A DNA stretch of 31,270 nucleotides from JBGZFC01 sp964346495 (lineage in GTDB: Bacteria; Bacteroidota; Bacteroidia; Bacteroidales; Dysgonomonadaceae). Location of the stretch: positions 1-31,270 of the forward strand of contig CAYFUW010000015.1 of NCBI GenBank assembly GCA_964346495.1, read 5' to 3'. Positions 24,653 through 31,270 of this stretch are shown in pieces (within the stretch, counting starts at the first letter, position 1; each line of letters starts with the position of its first letter). The notes beneath the pieces were generated by a model. That model saw nothing but the letters and a program-made list of their open reading frames with translations, was not told the origin of the DNA and made no database searches. A program made the position numbers and the translations under genes.

Positions 24653-26635
24653 CTATTTTAATATTTTCTCAATCAACTCTTCATCCACCAAATAAGGCTC
24701 AGTAATATGATAACCTTCAGCATGAGTTTGATTGAACTCTTTTACAGTACTCATAGCGTTTTCGTTGCGAGCCCAAGAACGACGAGCAACACCGCCCATA
24801 ACGTCCCAAAGCATAGCAGAACGAAGTATTTCGTCAGCTCGTTCGCTACCATCGCAAACCATTCCGAAACCGCCGTTTATCGATTTTCCGATACCTACTC
24901 CACCACCGTTGTGCAGTGCGATAAGGCTCATTCCGCGTGCGGCATTTCCGGCGAAACATTGTACAGCCATATCCGCCATAACGTTACTACCATCTTTAAT
25001 ATTTGCAGTTTCACGGAAAGGCGAATCGGTACCACTCACGTCGTGGTGGTCACGTCCAAGCATAATTGGACCAACCTCGCCGTTGCGAACCATTTCGTTG
25101 AATTTCAACGCTATATTCATACGTCCAAGAGCATCTTGATACAGAATTCGGGCTTGTGTACCTACAACCAATTGGTTTTTCTCTGCATCACGAATCCAAA
25201 TCCAGTTATCCATATCTTGTCCGCGACGATTCGGGTCGATGCAATCCATTGCCGCTTTGTCAGTTTTGATTAAATCTTCATGTTTTCCGCTCAAACATAC
25301 CCAACGGAAAGGACCATAACCGTAATCAAACAATTCCGGTCCCATAATATCTTCCACATACGACGGGAAAATAAAACCATCTTTATCGTCAACTCCGTTT
25401 TTGGAAATCTCTTTCACTCCTGCATCGTAAACCGCTTTCATAAATGAGTTTCCGTAATCGAAAAAGTATGTACCTCTGTCAACAAGTTTCTTAATAACAT
25501 TGAAGTGACGTTTCAACGACTCATCCACCAATTTGTGGAATTTCTCACGATCTTCTTTTAATAGACGTGTGCGTTCTTCAAACGAGGTTCCGGCAGGACA
25601 ATATCCGCCTGTATATGGTTCGTGACATGAAGTTTGGTCGCTCAACAACTCGATATGGATGTTGTTATCGTAAGCAAACTCCAATAAATCAACGATATTT
25701 CCGTGATAAGCAATTGATAAAGGCTCTTTGCGTGCCATTGCATCTTGTGCCCAATCGAAAGCCTGTTGTTTATCGGCAGTTATTTTGTGTACCCAACCTT
25801 GCGAATGGCGGGTTTCGATACGTGAATAGTCCACTTCGGCAACAATAGATGCCGCACCTGCAATATCAGCAGCTTTTGGCTGAGCACCACTCATTCCGCC
25901 CAATCCCGATGAAACGAATAGGTGTCCACGCAAATCTCCATCTTGCGGAACTCCCAATTTCATACGTCCGGCGTTCAACAAAGTGTTAAATGTACCGTGA
26001 ACAATACCTTGCGGACCGATATACATCCAGCCTCCGGCAGTCATCTGTCCGTAGTTTGCAACACCCATTTGTGCAGCAATTTCCCAATCCTGTAGATTAT
26101 CAAACTGACCAATCATCATTGAGTTTGTGATGATTACACGTGGTGCATCGGGTTTTGATTTGAATAATCCGAGTGGATGTCCGCTTTCAACAACAAGTGT
26201 CTGGTCTTGTGTCAACTCCTCCAGATACTTCATTATCAATCGGTACTGCATCCAGTTTTGACACACTTGTCCCGTTTCGCCATACGTTACCAATTCGTAA
26301 GGATAAAGCGCGATATCGAAACACAGGTTGTTATCAATCATCACTTGAAATGCTTTTCCTTCTACGCATTTACCTTTATATTCATCAATGGGCTTAGCTT
26401 TTAAATCGCCTTCGGGACGATAACGATAGCCATAGATTCTGCCTCTTGTTTTAAGCTCCTCCAAAAATTCGGGAGCCAATTTTTCATGTAACTCTGTTGG
26501 AATATAACGTAACGCGTTTTTTAACGCTATTTCTGTTTGCGCGGGTGTTAATCTGAAACCGCGATCGGGTGCACGACGAATACCTTCTTGAAACTTAGGA
26601 TAATCGGGCAATTGTGTTGATAGGGTTATTTTCAT
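24653..26635 (-). CDS. hutU: Urocanate hydratase (long form)
   Basis: A 660-aa NAD-dependent enzyme adding water to urocanate to give 4-imidazolone-5-propionate. The NAD-binding segment SSGLGGMSGAQPKAADIAGA lies at about 240-260. The conserved active-site cysteine is Cys447 in YGPFRWVCLSG. The glycine-rich NGGGVGIGKSINGGFGMVCD segment is near the C-terminus. Classic proteobacterial HutU is about 555 aa; the extra length, mostly at the N-terminal side and in the middle, appears to be a distinct long subgroup. It is the first gene of the hut cluster and has its own TATTTTTG promoter element. Confidence 0.96.
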   Translation of the reverse strand: MKITLSTQLPDYPKFQEGIRRAPDRGFRLTPAQTEIALKNALRYIPTELHEKLAPEFLEELKTRGRIYGYRYRPEGDLKAKPIDEYKGKCVEGKAFQVMIDNNLCFDIALYPYELVTYGETGQVCQNWMQYRLIMKYLEELTQDQTLVVESGHPLGLFKSKPDAPRVIITNSMMIGQFDNLQDWEIAAQMGVANYGQMTAGGWMYIGPQGIVHGTFNTLLNAGRMKLGVPQDGDLRGHLFVSSGLGGMSGAQPKAADIAGAASIVAEVDYSRIETRHSQGWVHKITADKQQAFDWAQDAMARKEPLSIAYHGNIVDLLEFAYDNNIHIELLSDQTSCHEPYTGGYCPAGTSFEERTRLLKEDREKFHKLVDESLKRHFNVIKKLVDRGTYFFDYGNSFMKAVYDAGVKEISKNGVDDKDGFIFPSYVEDIMGPELFDYGYGPFRWVCLSGKHEDLIKTDKAAMDCIDPNRRGQDMDNWIWIRDAEKNQLVVGTQARILYQDALGRMNIALKFNEMVRNGEVGPIMLGRDHHDVSGTDSPFRETANIKDGSNVMADMAVQCFAGNAARGMSLIALHNGGGVGIGKSINGGFGMVCDGSERADEILRSAMLWDVMGGVARRSWARNENAMSTVKEFNQTHAEGYHITEPYLVDEELIEKILK

Positions 26636-26679
26636 ATTTATTTTGAAAAAAAGATAATTAGAATTGTTAATCTATAGCG

Positions 26680-26687
26680 CAAAAATA
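26680..26687 (-). promoter_or_regulatory. -7 element for the hut cluster
   Basis: Minus-strand TATTTTTG matches TAnnTTTG and lies 44 bp before the hutU ATG. A TTTA about 17 bp further upstream is a weak -33 candidate. This is the only clear promoter found for the hut genes, though the gaps at 21269-21633 and 18666-18950 could hold others. Confidence 0.5.
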
Positions 26688-26785
26688 CAAGAAAAAGCTC
26701 TTAGTAAATTACGCGCCAATTTTTACGCTGTAAAATTAGTGAAAATCGGGCATAAAAGCAAGATTATTTCAATATTTAGCAAAAG

Positions 26786-26816
26786 AAAGCAATTATCGCT
26801 TTTGCATTATTGCTTT
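26786..26816. promoter_or_regulatory. Possible operator between divergent promoters
   Basis: AAAGCAAT (26786-26793) and ATTGCTTT (26809-26816) form a perfect 8-bp inverted repeat with a 15-bp spacer. The -33 box of the plus-strand promoter falls inside the spacer. A dimeric regulator could bind here, but no regulator gene is adjacent. AT-rich DNA makes a chance match possible. Confidence 0.3.
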
Positions 26817-26832
26817 ATAATTATTATCTTTG
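26801..26832 (+). promoter_or_regulatory. Full Bacteroidetes-type promoter for the ATPase-cutC-hexosaminidase group
   Basis: TTTG (26801-26804) and TATCTTTG (26825-26832) are separated by 20 bp, matching the -33 TTTG and -7 TAnnTTTG consensus in both sequence and spacing. The start codon at 26862 is 29 bp further on. Confidence 0.7.
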
Positions 26833-26861
26833 CGTAATCAATAAAACTAATACAAAAAACT

Positions 26862-27992
26862 ATGACAAAAATTGTCAATCCCTTTATTACAAGCGGCTAC
26901 GTATCGTCTAAATATTTTTGTAATCGGGAAGATGAGAGTAAGCTTCTTATTAACGAGATTACAAACGGAAATAATGTAGCACTTATTTCTGCACGAAGAA
27001 TGGGAAAAACAGGACTTATTTTGCACTGTTTCGATAAAAAAGAGATAAAAAAGAATTTCAATCTGTTCTTTATCGATATTTATGCCACAGCTTCGTTGCG
27101 AGATTTTGTTTTTGCATTAAGTAAAGAGATTGTGGAGCGACTGAAGCCTGCAGGAAGAAAAGCGATAGAAGCATTTTGGACAACGGTAAAATCGATACAA
27201 CCGGGCATATCTTTCGATGTTACAGGTGTTCCTTCATTCAATCTGAAACTGGGTGATATTCAATCGGAAGAGACCACTTTGGAAGAGATTTTTACTTATC
27301 TGAATAACTCATCTAAACCCTGCTTGGTAGTTATTGATGAGTTTCAACAAATAAGTCATTATCCCGAAAAAAATGTAGAAGCTCTGTTGCGAACACATAT
27401 TCAACACTGCAACAATGCGCGATTTATTTTCGCAGGAAGTCAGCGTCATATTATGGACGAAATGTTCACAAGCGCATCGAGACCGTTCTATCAAAGTGTT
27501 TCAATTCAAAACTTAAACAGCATTCATATAGACGATTATGCAAATTTTGCAATCAATCACTTTAACGATAACAATAAGAAAATATCACCGGAAATTGTTG
27601 AAAATGTTTACAATCGATTCAACGGAATAACGTGGTATGTTCAAAAACTTTTGAATTCACTTTTTGCCATGACTCCCGTTGGCGGAGAATGTACTTTGGA
27701 TATGGTCGACGAAGCAATTGAGAATAATGTAAAGTCATATAAATACACCTACTCCGAAATACTTTTCCGATTGCCGGCTAAACAAAAGGAAGTGCTTATC
27801 GCTATAGCCAAAGAAGGTAATGCAAAAGCGATAACATCGGCGCAATTTATTAAAAAACACAGCCTGTCATCATCGAGTTCTGTACAATCGGCTTTACGCG
27901 GATTATTAGAAAAAGATTTTGTAACACACGAAAAAAACTCTTATCAGGTGTATGACAAGTTTTTAGCTATTTGGTTAAACGAAAATTATTAA
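26862..27992 (+). CDS. STAND-like P-loop ATPase (ATPase_2 family)
   Basis: A 376-aa protein resembling the archaeal-type ATPase (PF01637) group. Walker A is SARRMGKTG (residues 43-51), Walker B is CLVVIDEFQQ (Asp159-Glu160), and a sensor-like FIFAGSQRHIM follows. The C-terminal region from about 305 looks like a winged helix (LPAKQKEVLIAIAKEGNAKA, then SSVQSALRGLLEKDFV). Such proteins act as signal-responsive switches, but the partner or effector of this clade is unknown, and no nuclease or transmembrane domain is fused. It has its own full promoter and is followed 6 bp later by cutC, so the three genes may be one operon. Confidence 0.82.
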   Translation: MTKIVNPFITSGYVSSKYFCNREDESKLLINEITNGNNVALISARRMGKTGLILHCFDKKEIKKNFNLFFIDIYATASLRDFVFALSKEIVERLKPAGRKAIEAFWTTVKSIQPGISFDVTGVPSFNLKLGDIQSEETTLEEIFTYLNNSSKPCLVVIDEFQQISHYPEKNVEALLRTHIQHCNNARFIFAGSQRHIMDEMFTSASRPFYQSVSIQNLNSIHIDDYANFAINHFNDNNKKISPEIVENVYNRFNGITWYVQKLLNSLFAMTPVGGECTLDMVDEAIENNVKSYKYTYSEILFRLPAKQKEVLIAIAKEGNAKAITSAQFIKKHSLSSSSSVQSALRGLLEKDFVTHEKNSYQVYDKFLAIWLNENY

Positions 27993-27998
27993 TTATAT

Positions 27999-28751
27999 AT
28001 GAATTATAAAGTAGAAATATGCGCAAACTCAGTTCAAAGTTGCGTAGAAGCACAAAAAGGCGGTGCCTATCGTGTAGAGCTTTGCGCCGGAATTCCCGAA
28101 GGCGGCACTACTCCATCCTACGGCGATATTGCCATGGCTAGAGAGTTGATGAAAGAGACAAAACTAAACGTGATTATCAGACCGCGTGGCGGTGATTTTT
28201 TGTATTCCGAACTGGAACACAAAACTATGCTCAAAGATATAGAGATATGTCGCGAATTGGGTGTTGACGGAGTAGTTATCGGATGCCTTACTGCCGAAGG
28301 CGATATTGATATGCCACGATGCAAGGAATTGGTTGAAGCAGCAGGCGAAATGAACGTAACTTTTCATCGTGCATTCGATATGTGTCGAGATCCGTTTGAA
28401 AGTCTGGAGAAAATTGTATCTTTGGGATGTGAAATTGTTCTCACTTCGGGACAACAATCCAAAGCTGAGCAAGGTATTTCATTAATAAAAAAACTGGTAG
28501 AAGCAGCGGCAGGCAGAATTGTAATAATGCCGGGTAGCGGCGTAAATGCAACAAATATTGCAAAAATTGCCAGGGAAACAGGCGCTGAGCAGTTTCATTT
28601 TTCGGCACGAAAGTCGTACGAAAGCAATATGAAATACAGAAATCCCGATTTAAAAATGGGCGGAACAAACGTCGTGATAAATGAATATGGACAAGATATT
28701 GCCTGCTCCGAAACAGTAAAAGAAACAATTAAACAATTATATAAAGTATAA
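27999..28751 (+). CDS. cutC: CutC family protein
   Basis: A 250-aa TIM-barrel protein of the CutC family. It has the start VEICANSVQSCVEAQKGGAY, then VELCAGIPEGGTTPSYG, VIIRPRGGDFLYSE, TFHRAFDMCRDP, LTSGQ and IMPGSGV. The family was named for copper homeostasis in E. coli, although that role has been questioned and its true reaction is unknown. Length is usual. It starts 6 bp after the ATPase gene and ends 21 bp before the hexosaminidase gene. Confidence 0.92.
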   Translation: MNYKVEICANSVQSCVEAQKGGAYRVELCAGIPEGGTTPSYGDIAMARELMKETKLNVIIRPRGGDFLYSELEHKTMLKDIEICRELGVDGVVIGCLTAEGDIDMPRCKELVEAAGEMNVTFHRAFDMCRDPFESLEKIVSLGCEIVLTSGQQSKAEQGISLIKKLVEAAAGRIVIMPGSGVNATNIAKIARETGAEQFHFSARKSYESNMKYRNPDLKMGGTNVVINEYGQDIACSETVKETIKQLYKV

Positions 28752-28772
28752 CATTAATTTACATCAATCAAC

Positions 28773-31106
28773 ATGAAGAAAATCAATTTATTAATCCTAT
28801 CAGTAATTGCACTGTTGTTGGGTGCTTGTGCTTCAGGAAGCAAAGAGACCAAACCTGCAAATTACAATGTTGTGCCGCTTCCATCGGAAATTACGATATC
28901 GGAAGGTGTGCCATTTACACTAACATCGGCTACAAAAATCGTTTTCCCTGACGGAAACGAAAAAATGCAACGCAACGCTGAATTTTTAGCCGAATTTTTG
29001 GAAATCTCAACTGGAAGAAGACCCGCTATTACATCGGCTACATCCGATAAAAACGCGATTGTTCTTGCTTTAGGTTTAGAGCATGAGAATGCCGAAGCTT
29101 ATCAAATTACGGTAAACGAAAATTTAATTACAATTACCGGAGTTACAGAAGCCGGAGTTTTCTACGGAATTCAAACTTTGCGAAAAGCTACACCAATTGG
29201 TGATAACCTGCAAGTTACTTATGAGCCTGTAACCATTAACGATGCTCCTCGTTTTGCTTACAGAGGTGTCCACTTAGACGTTGCTCGCCACTTCCAACCG
29301 GTAGATTACATCAAGAAATATATCGATTTGCTGGCAATACACAATGTTAACAAATTCCACTGGCACCTGACAGAAGACCAGGGATGGCGTATCGAAATAA
29401 AAAAATATCCGAAACTTACTGAAATTGGCTCTGTACGCAAAGAGACCGTAATCGGCACAAACACAGGCGAATATGACGGTACTCCTCACGGTGGTTTCTA
29501 CACTCAAGAAGAGGTTAAAGAGATTGTGAAATATGCCGAAGAGCGTTATATCACAGTTATTCCCGAAATAGATATGCCGGGGCATATGTTGGCGGCATTG
29601 ACAGCTTATCCCGAATTGGGTTGTACAGGCGGACCGTACGAAGTGGAAACAACCTGGGGCGTTTTCGACGACATTCTTTGTGCAGGACAAGAAGAGACAT
29701 TCCAATTTGTGGAAGATGTGCTTACTGAAGTTATGGAACTTTTCCCATCGGAATATATTCATATCGGTGGTGACGAAGCTCCGAAAGTACGTTGGGAAGT
29801 ATGTCCTCGTTGTCAGGAGAGAATAAAAGAGTTGGGATTGAAAGATGGTCCAAAACACAAAAAAGAGTTCTATCTGCAAAGTTATTTCACAGAGCGTGTT
29901 GAGAAATTCTTAAACGAGCACGGAAGAAAACTTATCGGTTGGGACGAAATTTTGGAAGGTCAACTTGCACCAAACGCTACAGTTATGTCGTGGCGTGGAA
30001 TGGGCGGTGGTATTGAAGCTGCTCAAATGGGACACGATGTAATTATGACTCCTACAAACTATTGTTATTTCGATTACTATCAATCGAAAGATATTGAAAA
30101 TGAGCCTTATGCTATTGGTGGATATCTGCCTGTTGAGGTAGTTTACAGCTTTGAGCCTGTTCCTGCTGAACTTACCGAAGAGCAGAAAAAACATATTTTA
30201 GGACCACAAGCCAATGTGTGGACAGAATATATAAAAACACCTGAACATGTGGAATATATGACTTTGCCACGTCTATCGGCAATGTGTGAAGTTCAATGGA
30301 TGCAACCCGACAAGAAAGATTACAAAGATTTCCTTGCTCGCTTGCCACAACTATTGGCATTGTATGACAAACTAGGTTACAACTACGCTACACATGTATT
30401 TGACGTTCAAGCTAAATTGACTCCTAATTTCGAAACAAACAGCCTTGATGTAGAATTCGCAACTATAGACAATGCCGATGTTTATTATACATTAGATGGC
30501 ACAGAACCAACTGCTGCATCTACACTTTACGAAGGTGTGTTTTCTGTAGATAAAGATGCTGAAATAAAAGCTGTTGCTATAAGAGATAACGGAATAAACA
30601 GCAGAATTTTTTCTGATAATGTAAAAGTAAACAAAGCAACTTTCAAACCTATTACTTCTACAAGTGTACCCGACCAACAATACAAATACGATGGTGTAAA
30701 AATGTTGGTAGATGGTTTGTATGGAAATTCAACAAACTACAAAACAGGTCGCTGGATTGGCTTTGGTGGTCGTGAACTGGAAGCGGTTATCGATATGTTA
30801 GAACCGACCGAAATTACCACTGCCGAAGTTTGCAATTGTGTAGTTACAGGCGACTGGATCTTTGATGCATCGGAAATTACTATCGCTGTTTCTGACGATA
30901 ACAAAACTTTCAAAACAGTTAAAACCGAAACTATAACAGACTCTCATACCGAACAATGGAAGGAGGTTGTTACTCACTCGCTTACATTTGATGCGGTTAC
31001 TGCTCGTTATTACAAAATTATCGTAAAACCAACCGTAATGCCCGAATGGCATCCTGGAAAAGGTAAAAAAGCTTATATATTTGTAGATGAGATTGTGCTG
31101 AATTAG
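28773..31106 (+). CDS. GH20 beta-N-acetylhexosaminidase lipoprotein
   Basis: A 777-aa surface or periplasmic lipoprotein. The lipobox LLGAC places the lipidated cysteine at residue 19. Domains in order: GH20 N-terminal alpha/beta domain (about 30-155); GH20 catalytic barrel (about 158-520) with the catalytic pair Asp334-Glu335 in HIGGDEAPK and the substrate-shaping WHLTEDQGWRIEIKKYPKL; a chitobiase C-terminal-type beta-domain (about 550-620, VYYTLDGTEPT); and an F5/8 discoidin-like carbohydrate-binding domain (about 630-777). It would release terminal GlcNAc or GalNAc from glycans by substrate-assisted catalysis. It is probably co-transcribed with cutC and ends at a strong terminator. Confidence 0.95.
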   Translation: MKKINLLILSVIALLLGACASGSKETKPANYNVVPLPSEITISEGVPFTLTSATKIVFPDGNEKMQRNAEFLAEFLEISTGRRPAITSATSDKNAIVLALGLEHENAEAYQITVNENLITITGVTEAGVFYGIQTLRKATPIGDNLQVTYEPVTINDAPRFAYRGVHLDVARHFQPVDYIKKYIDLLAIHNVNKFHWHLTEDQGWRIEIKKYPKLTEIGSVRKETVIGTNTGEYDGTPHGGFYTQEEVKEIVKYAEERYITVIPEIDMPGHMLAALTAYPELGCTGGPYEVETTWGVFDDILCAGQEETFQFVEDVLTEVMELFPSEYIHIGGDEAPKVRWEVCPRCQERIKELGLKDGPKHKKEFYLQSYFTERVEKFLNEHGRKLIGWDEILEGQLAPNATVMSWRGMGGGIEAAQMGHDVIMTPTNYCYFDYYQSKDIENEPYAIGGYLPVEVVYSFEPVPAELTEEQKKHILGPQANVWTEYIKTPEHVEYMTLPRLSAMCEVQWMQPDKKDYKDFLARLPQLLALYDKLGYNYATHVFDVQAKLTPNFETNSLDVEFATIDNADVYYTLDGTEPTAASTLYEGVFSVDKDAEIKAVAIRDNGINSRIFSDNVKVNKATFKPITSTSVPDQQYKYDGVKMLVDGLYGNSTNYKTGRWIGFGGRELEAVIDMLEPTEITTAEVCNCVVTGDWIFDASEITIAVSDDNKTFKTVKTETITDSHTEQWKEVVTHSLTFDAVTARYYKIIVKPTVMPEWHPGKGKKAYIFVDEIVLN

Positions 31107-31140
31107 AATAAGAACCTTTTATAAGGTATTAGATAAATAG

Positions 31141-31175
31141 AAAAACGCAACGGATATTTTCCGTTGCGTTTTTTT
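31141..31175 (+). terminator. Intrinsic terminator after the hexosaminidase gene
   Basis: AACGCAACGGA (31144-31154) pairs perfectly with TCCGTTGCGTT (31160-31170) around a 5-nt loop, followed by a T-run to 31175. Confidence 0.9.
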
Positions 31176-31191
31176 GTTGACTTTTAAAAAT

Positions 31192-31214
31192 GAGACGCGA
31201 TAATATCATGTCTC
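31192..31214. repeat. Degenerate copy of the GAGACGCG palindrome
   Basis: GAGAC (31192-31196) pairs with GTCTC (31210-31214), with GAT/ATC pairs inside. The left arm GAGACGCG is the same as at 507-514, so both belong to one repeat family. Confidence 0.5.
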
Positions 31215-31235
31215 TACTGTACTATGAATATCCCT

Positions 31236-31262
31236 TGTCATATCGAACGGAGTGAGATATCT
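31236..31262. repeat. 27-bp dispersed repeat, copy 2
   Basis: Starts TGTCATATC and ends AGTGAGATATCT. It matches 23 of 27 positions with 18728-18754. ATATC pairs with GATAT here, while copy 1 has ATTTC with GAAAT. Confidence 0.6.
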
Positions 31263-31270
31263 AATTTGTT

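Noticed and set aside
24707..25273. 188-codon plus-strand open frame opposite hutU
   Set aside because: It lies antisense to a strongly conserved enzyme and has no domain; long antisense frames are expected by chance from codon bias. The same applies to the antisense frames at 8104-8607, 3625-4122 and 29274-29879.
14020..31106. Sulfatase and GH20 hexosaminidase as parts of one polysaccharide utilisation locus
   Set aside because: They are 13 kb apart, separated by the hut cluster, and no SusC/SusD pair or hybrid sensor was found.

Overview
The window looks like a chromosomal segment of a low-GC member of the Bacteroidota, most likely order Bacteroidales. The evidence is the TAnnTTTG-type -7 promoter elements, the scarcity of Shine-Dalgarno sites, lipoprotein signals followed by Bacteroidetes-style surface enzymes (GH20, S-type sulfatase), a V-type ATPase operon of the E-DUF2764-A-B-D-I-K type, and a long (660 aa) urocanate hydratase. 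No rRNA, tRNA, CRISPR array, phage or transposase gene was seen.

Layout. 1-595 is non-coding and packed with small hairpins of a dispersed repeat family. 596-5948 is a minus-strand block: MATE transporter, LOG-family nucleotide-binding protein, PdxB (4-bp overlap with the LOG gene) and an OmpA/TPR lipoprotein. 6152-13867 is a plus-strand seven-gene V-ATPase operon closed by a strong intrinsic terminator. 14020-15567 is a secreted S-type sulfatase. 15706-26635 is a long minus-strand histidine-degradation (hut) cluster, in transcription order hutU, ftcD, hutI, fchA, hutH and an MFS transporter. Between the hut genes lie two tandem MNT/HEPN toxin-antitoxin-like pairs, a PnuC-type transporter, an S23-type four-helix-bundle protein and several inverted-repeat elements. 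26862-31106 is a plus-strand group: STAND-like ATPase, CutC-family protein and GH20 beta-hexosaminidase lipoprotein, ended by a terminator.

How the genes work together. HutH, HutU, HutI, FtcD (formiminotransferase domain only) and FchA (separate cyclodeaminase) would take histidine to glutamate, ammonia and 5,10-methenyl-tetrahydrofolate. The V-ATPase K subunit keeps all five residues that bind Na+ in the Enterococcus hirae NtpK ring, so the enzyme is predicted to couple to sodium. The best second-look items are this sodium signature, the stalk subunits not found in the operon, the duplicated MNT/HEPN module in which one HEPN copy has lost its catalytic arginine, and at least three families of palindromic intergenic elements, one showing a compensatory base-pair change between its two copies.
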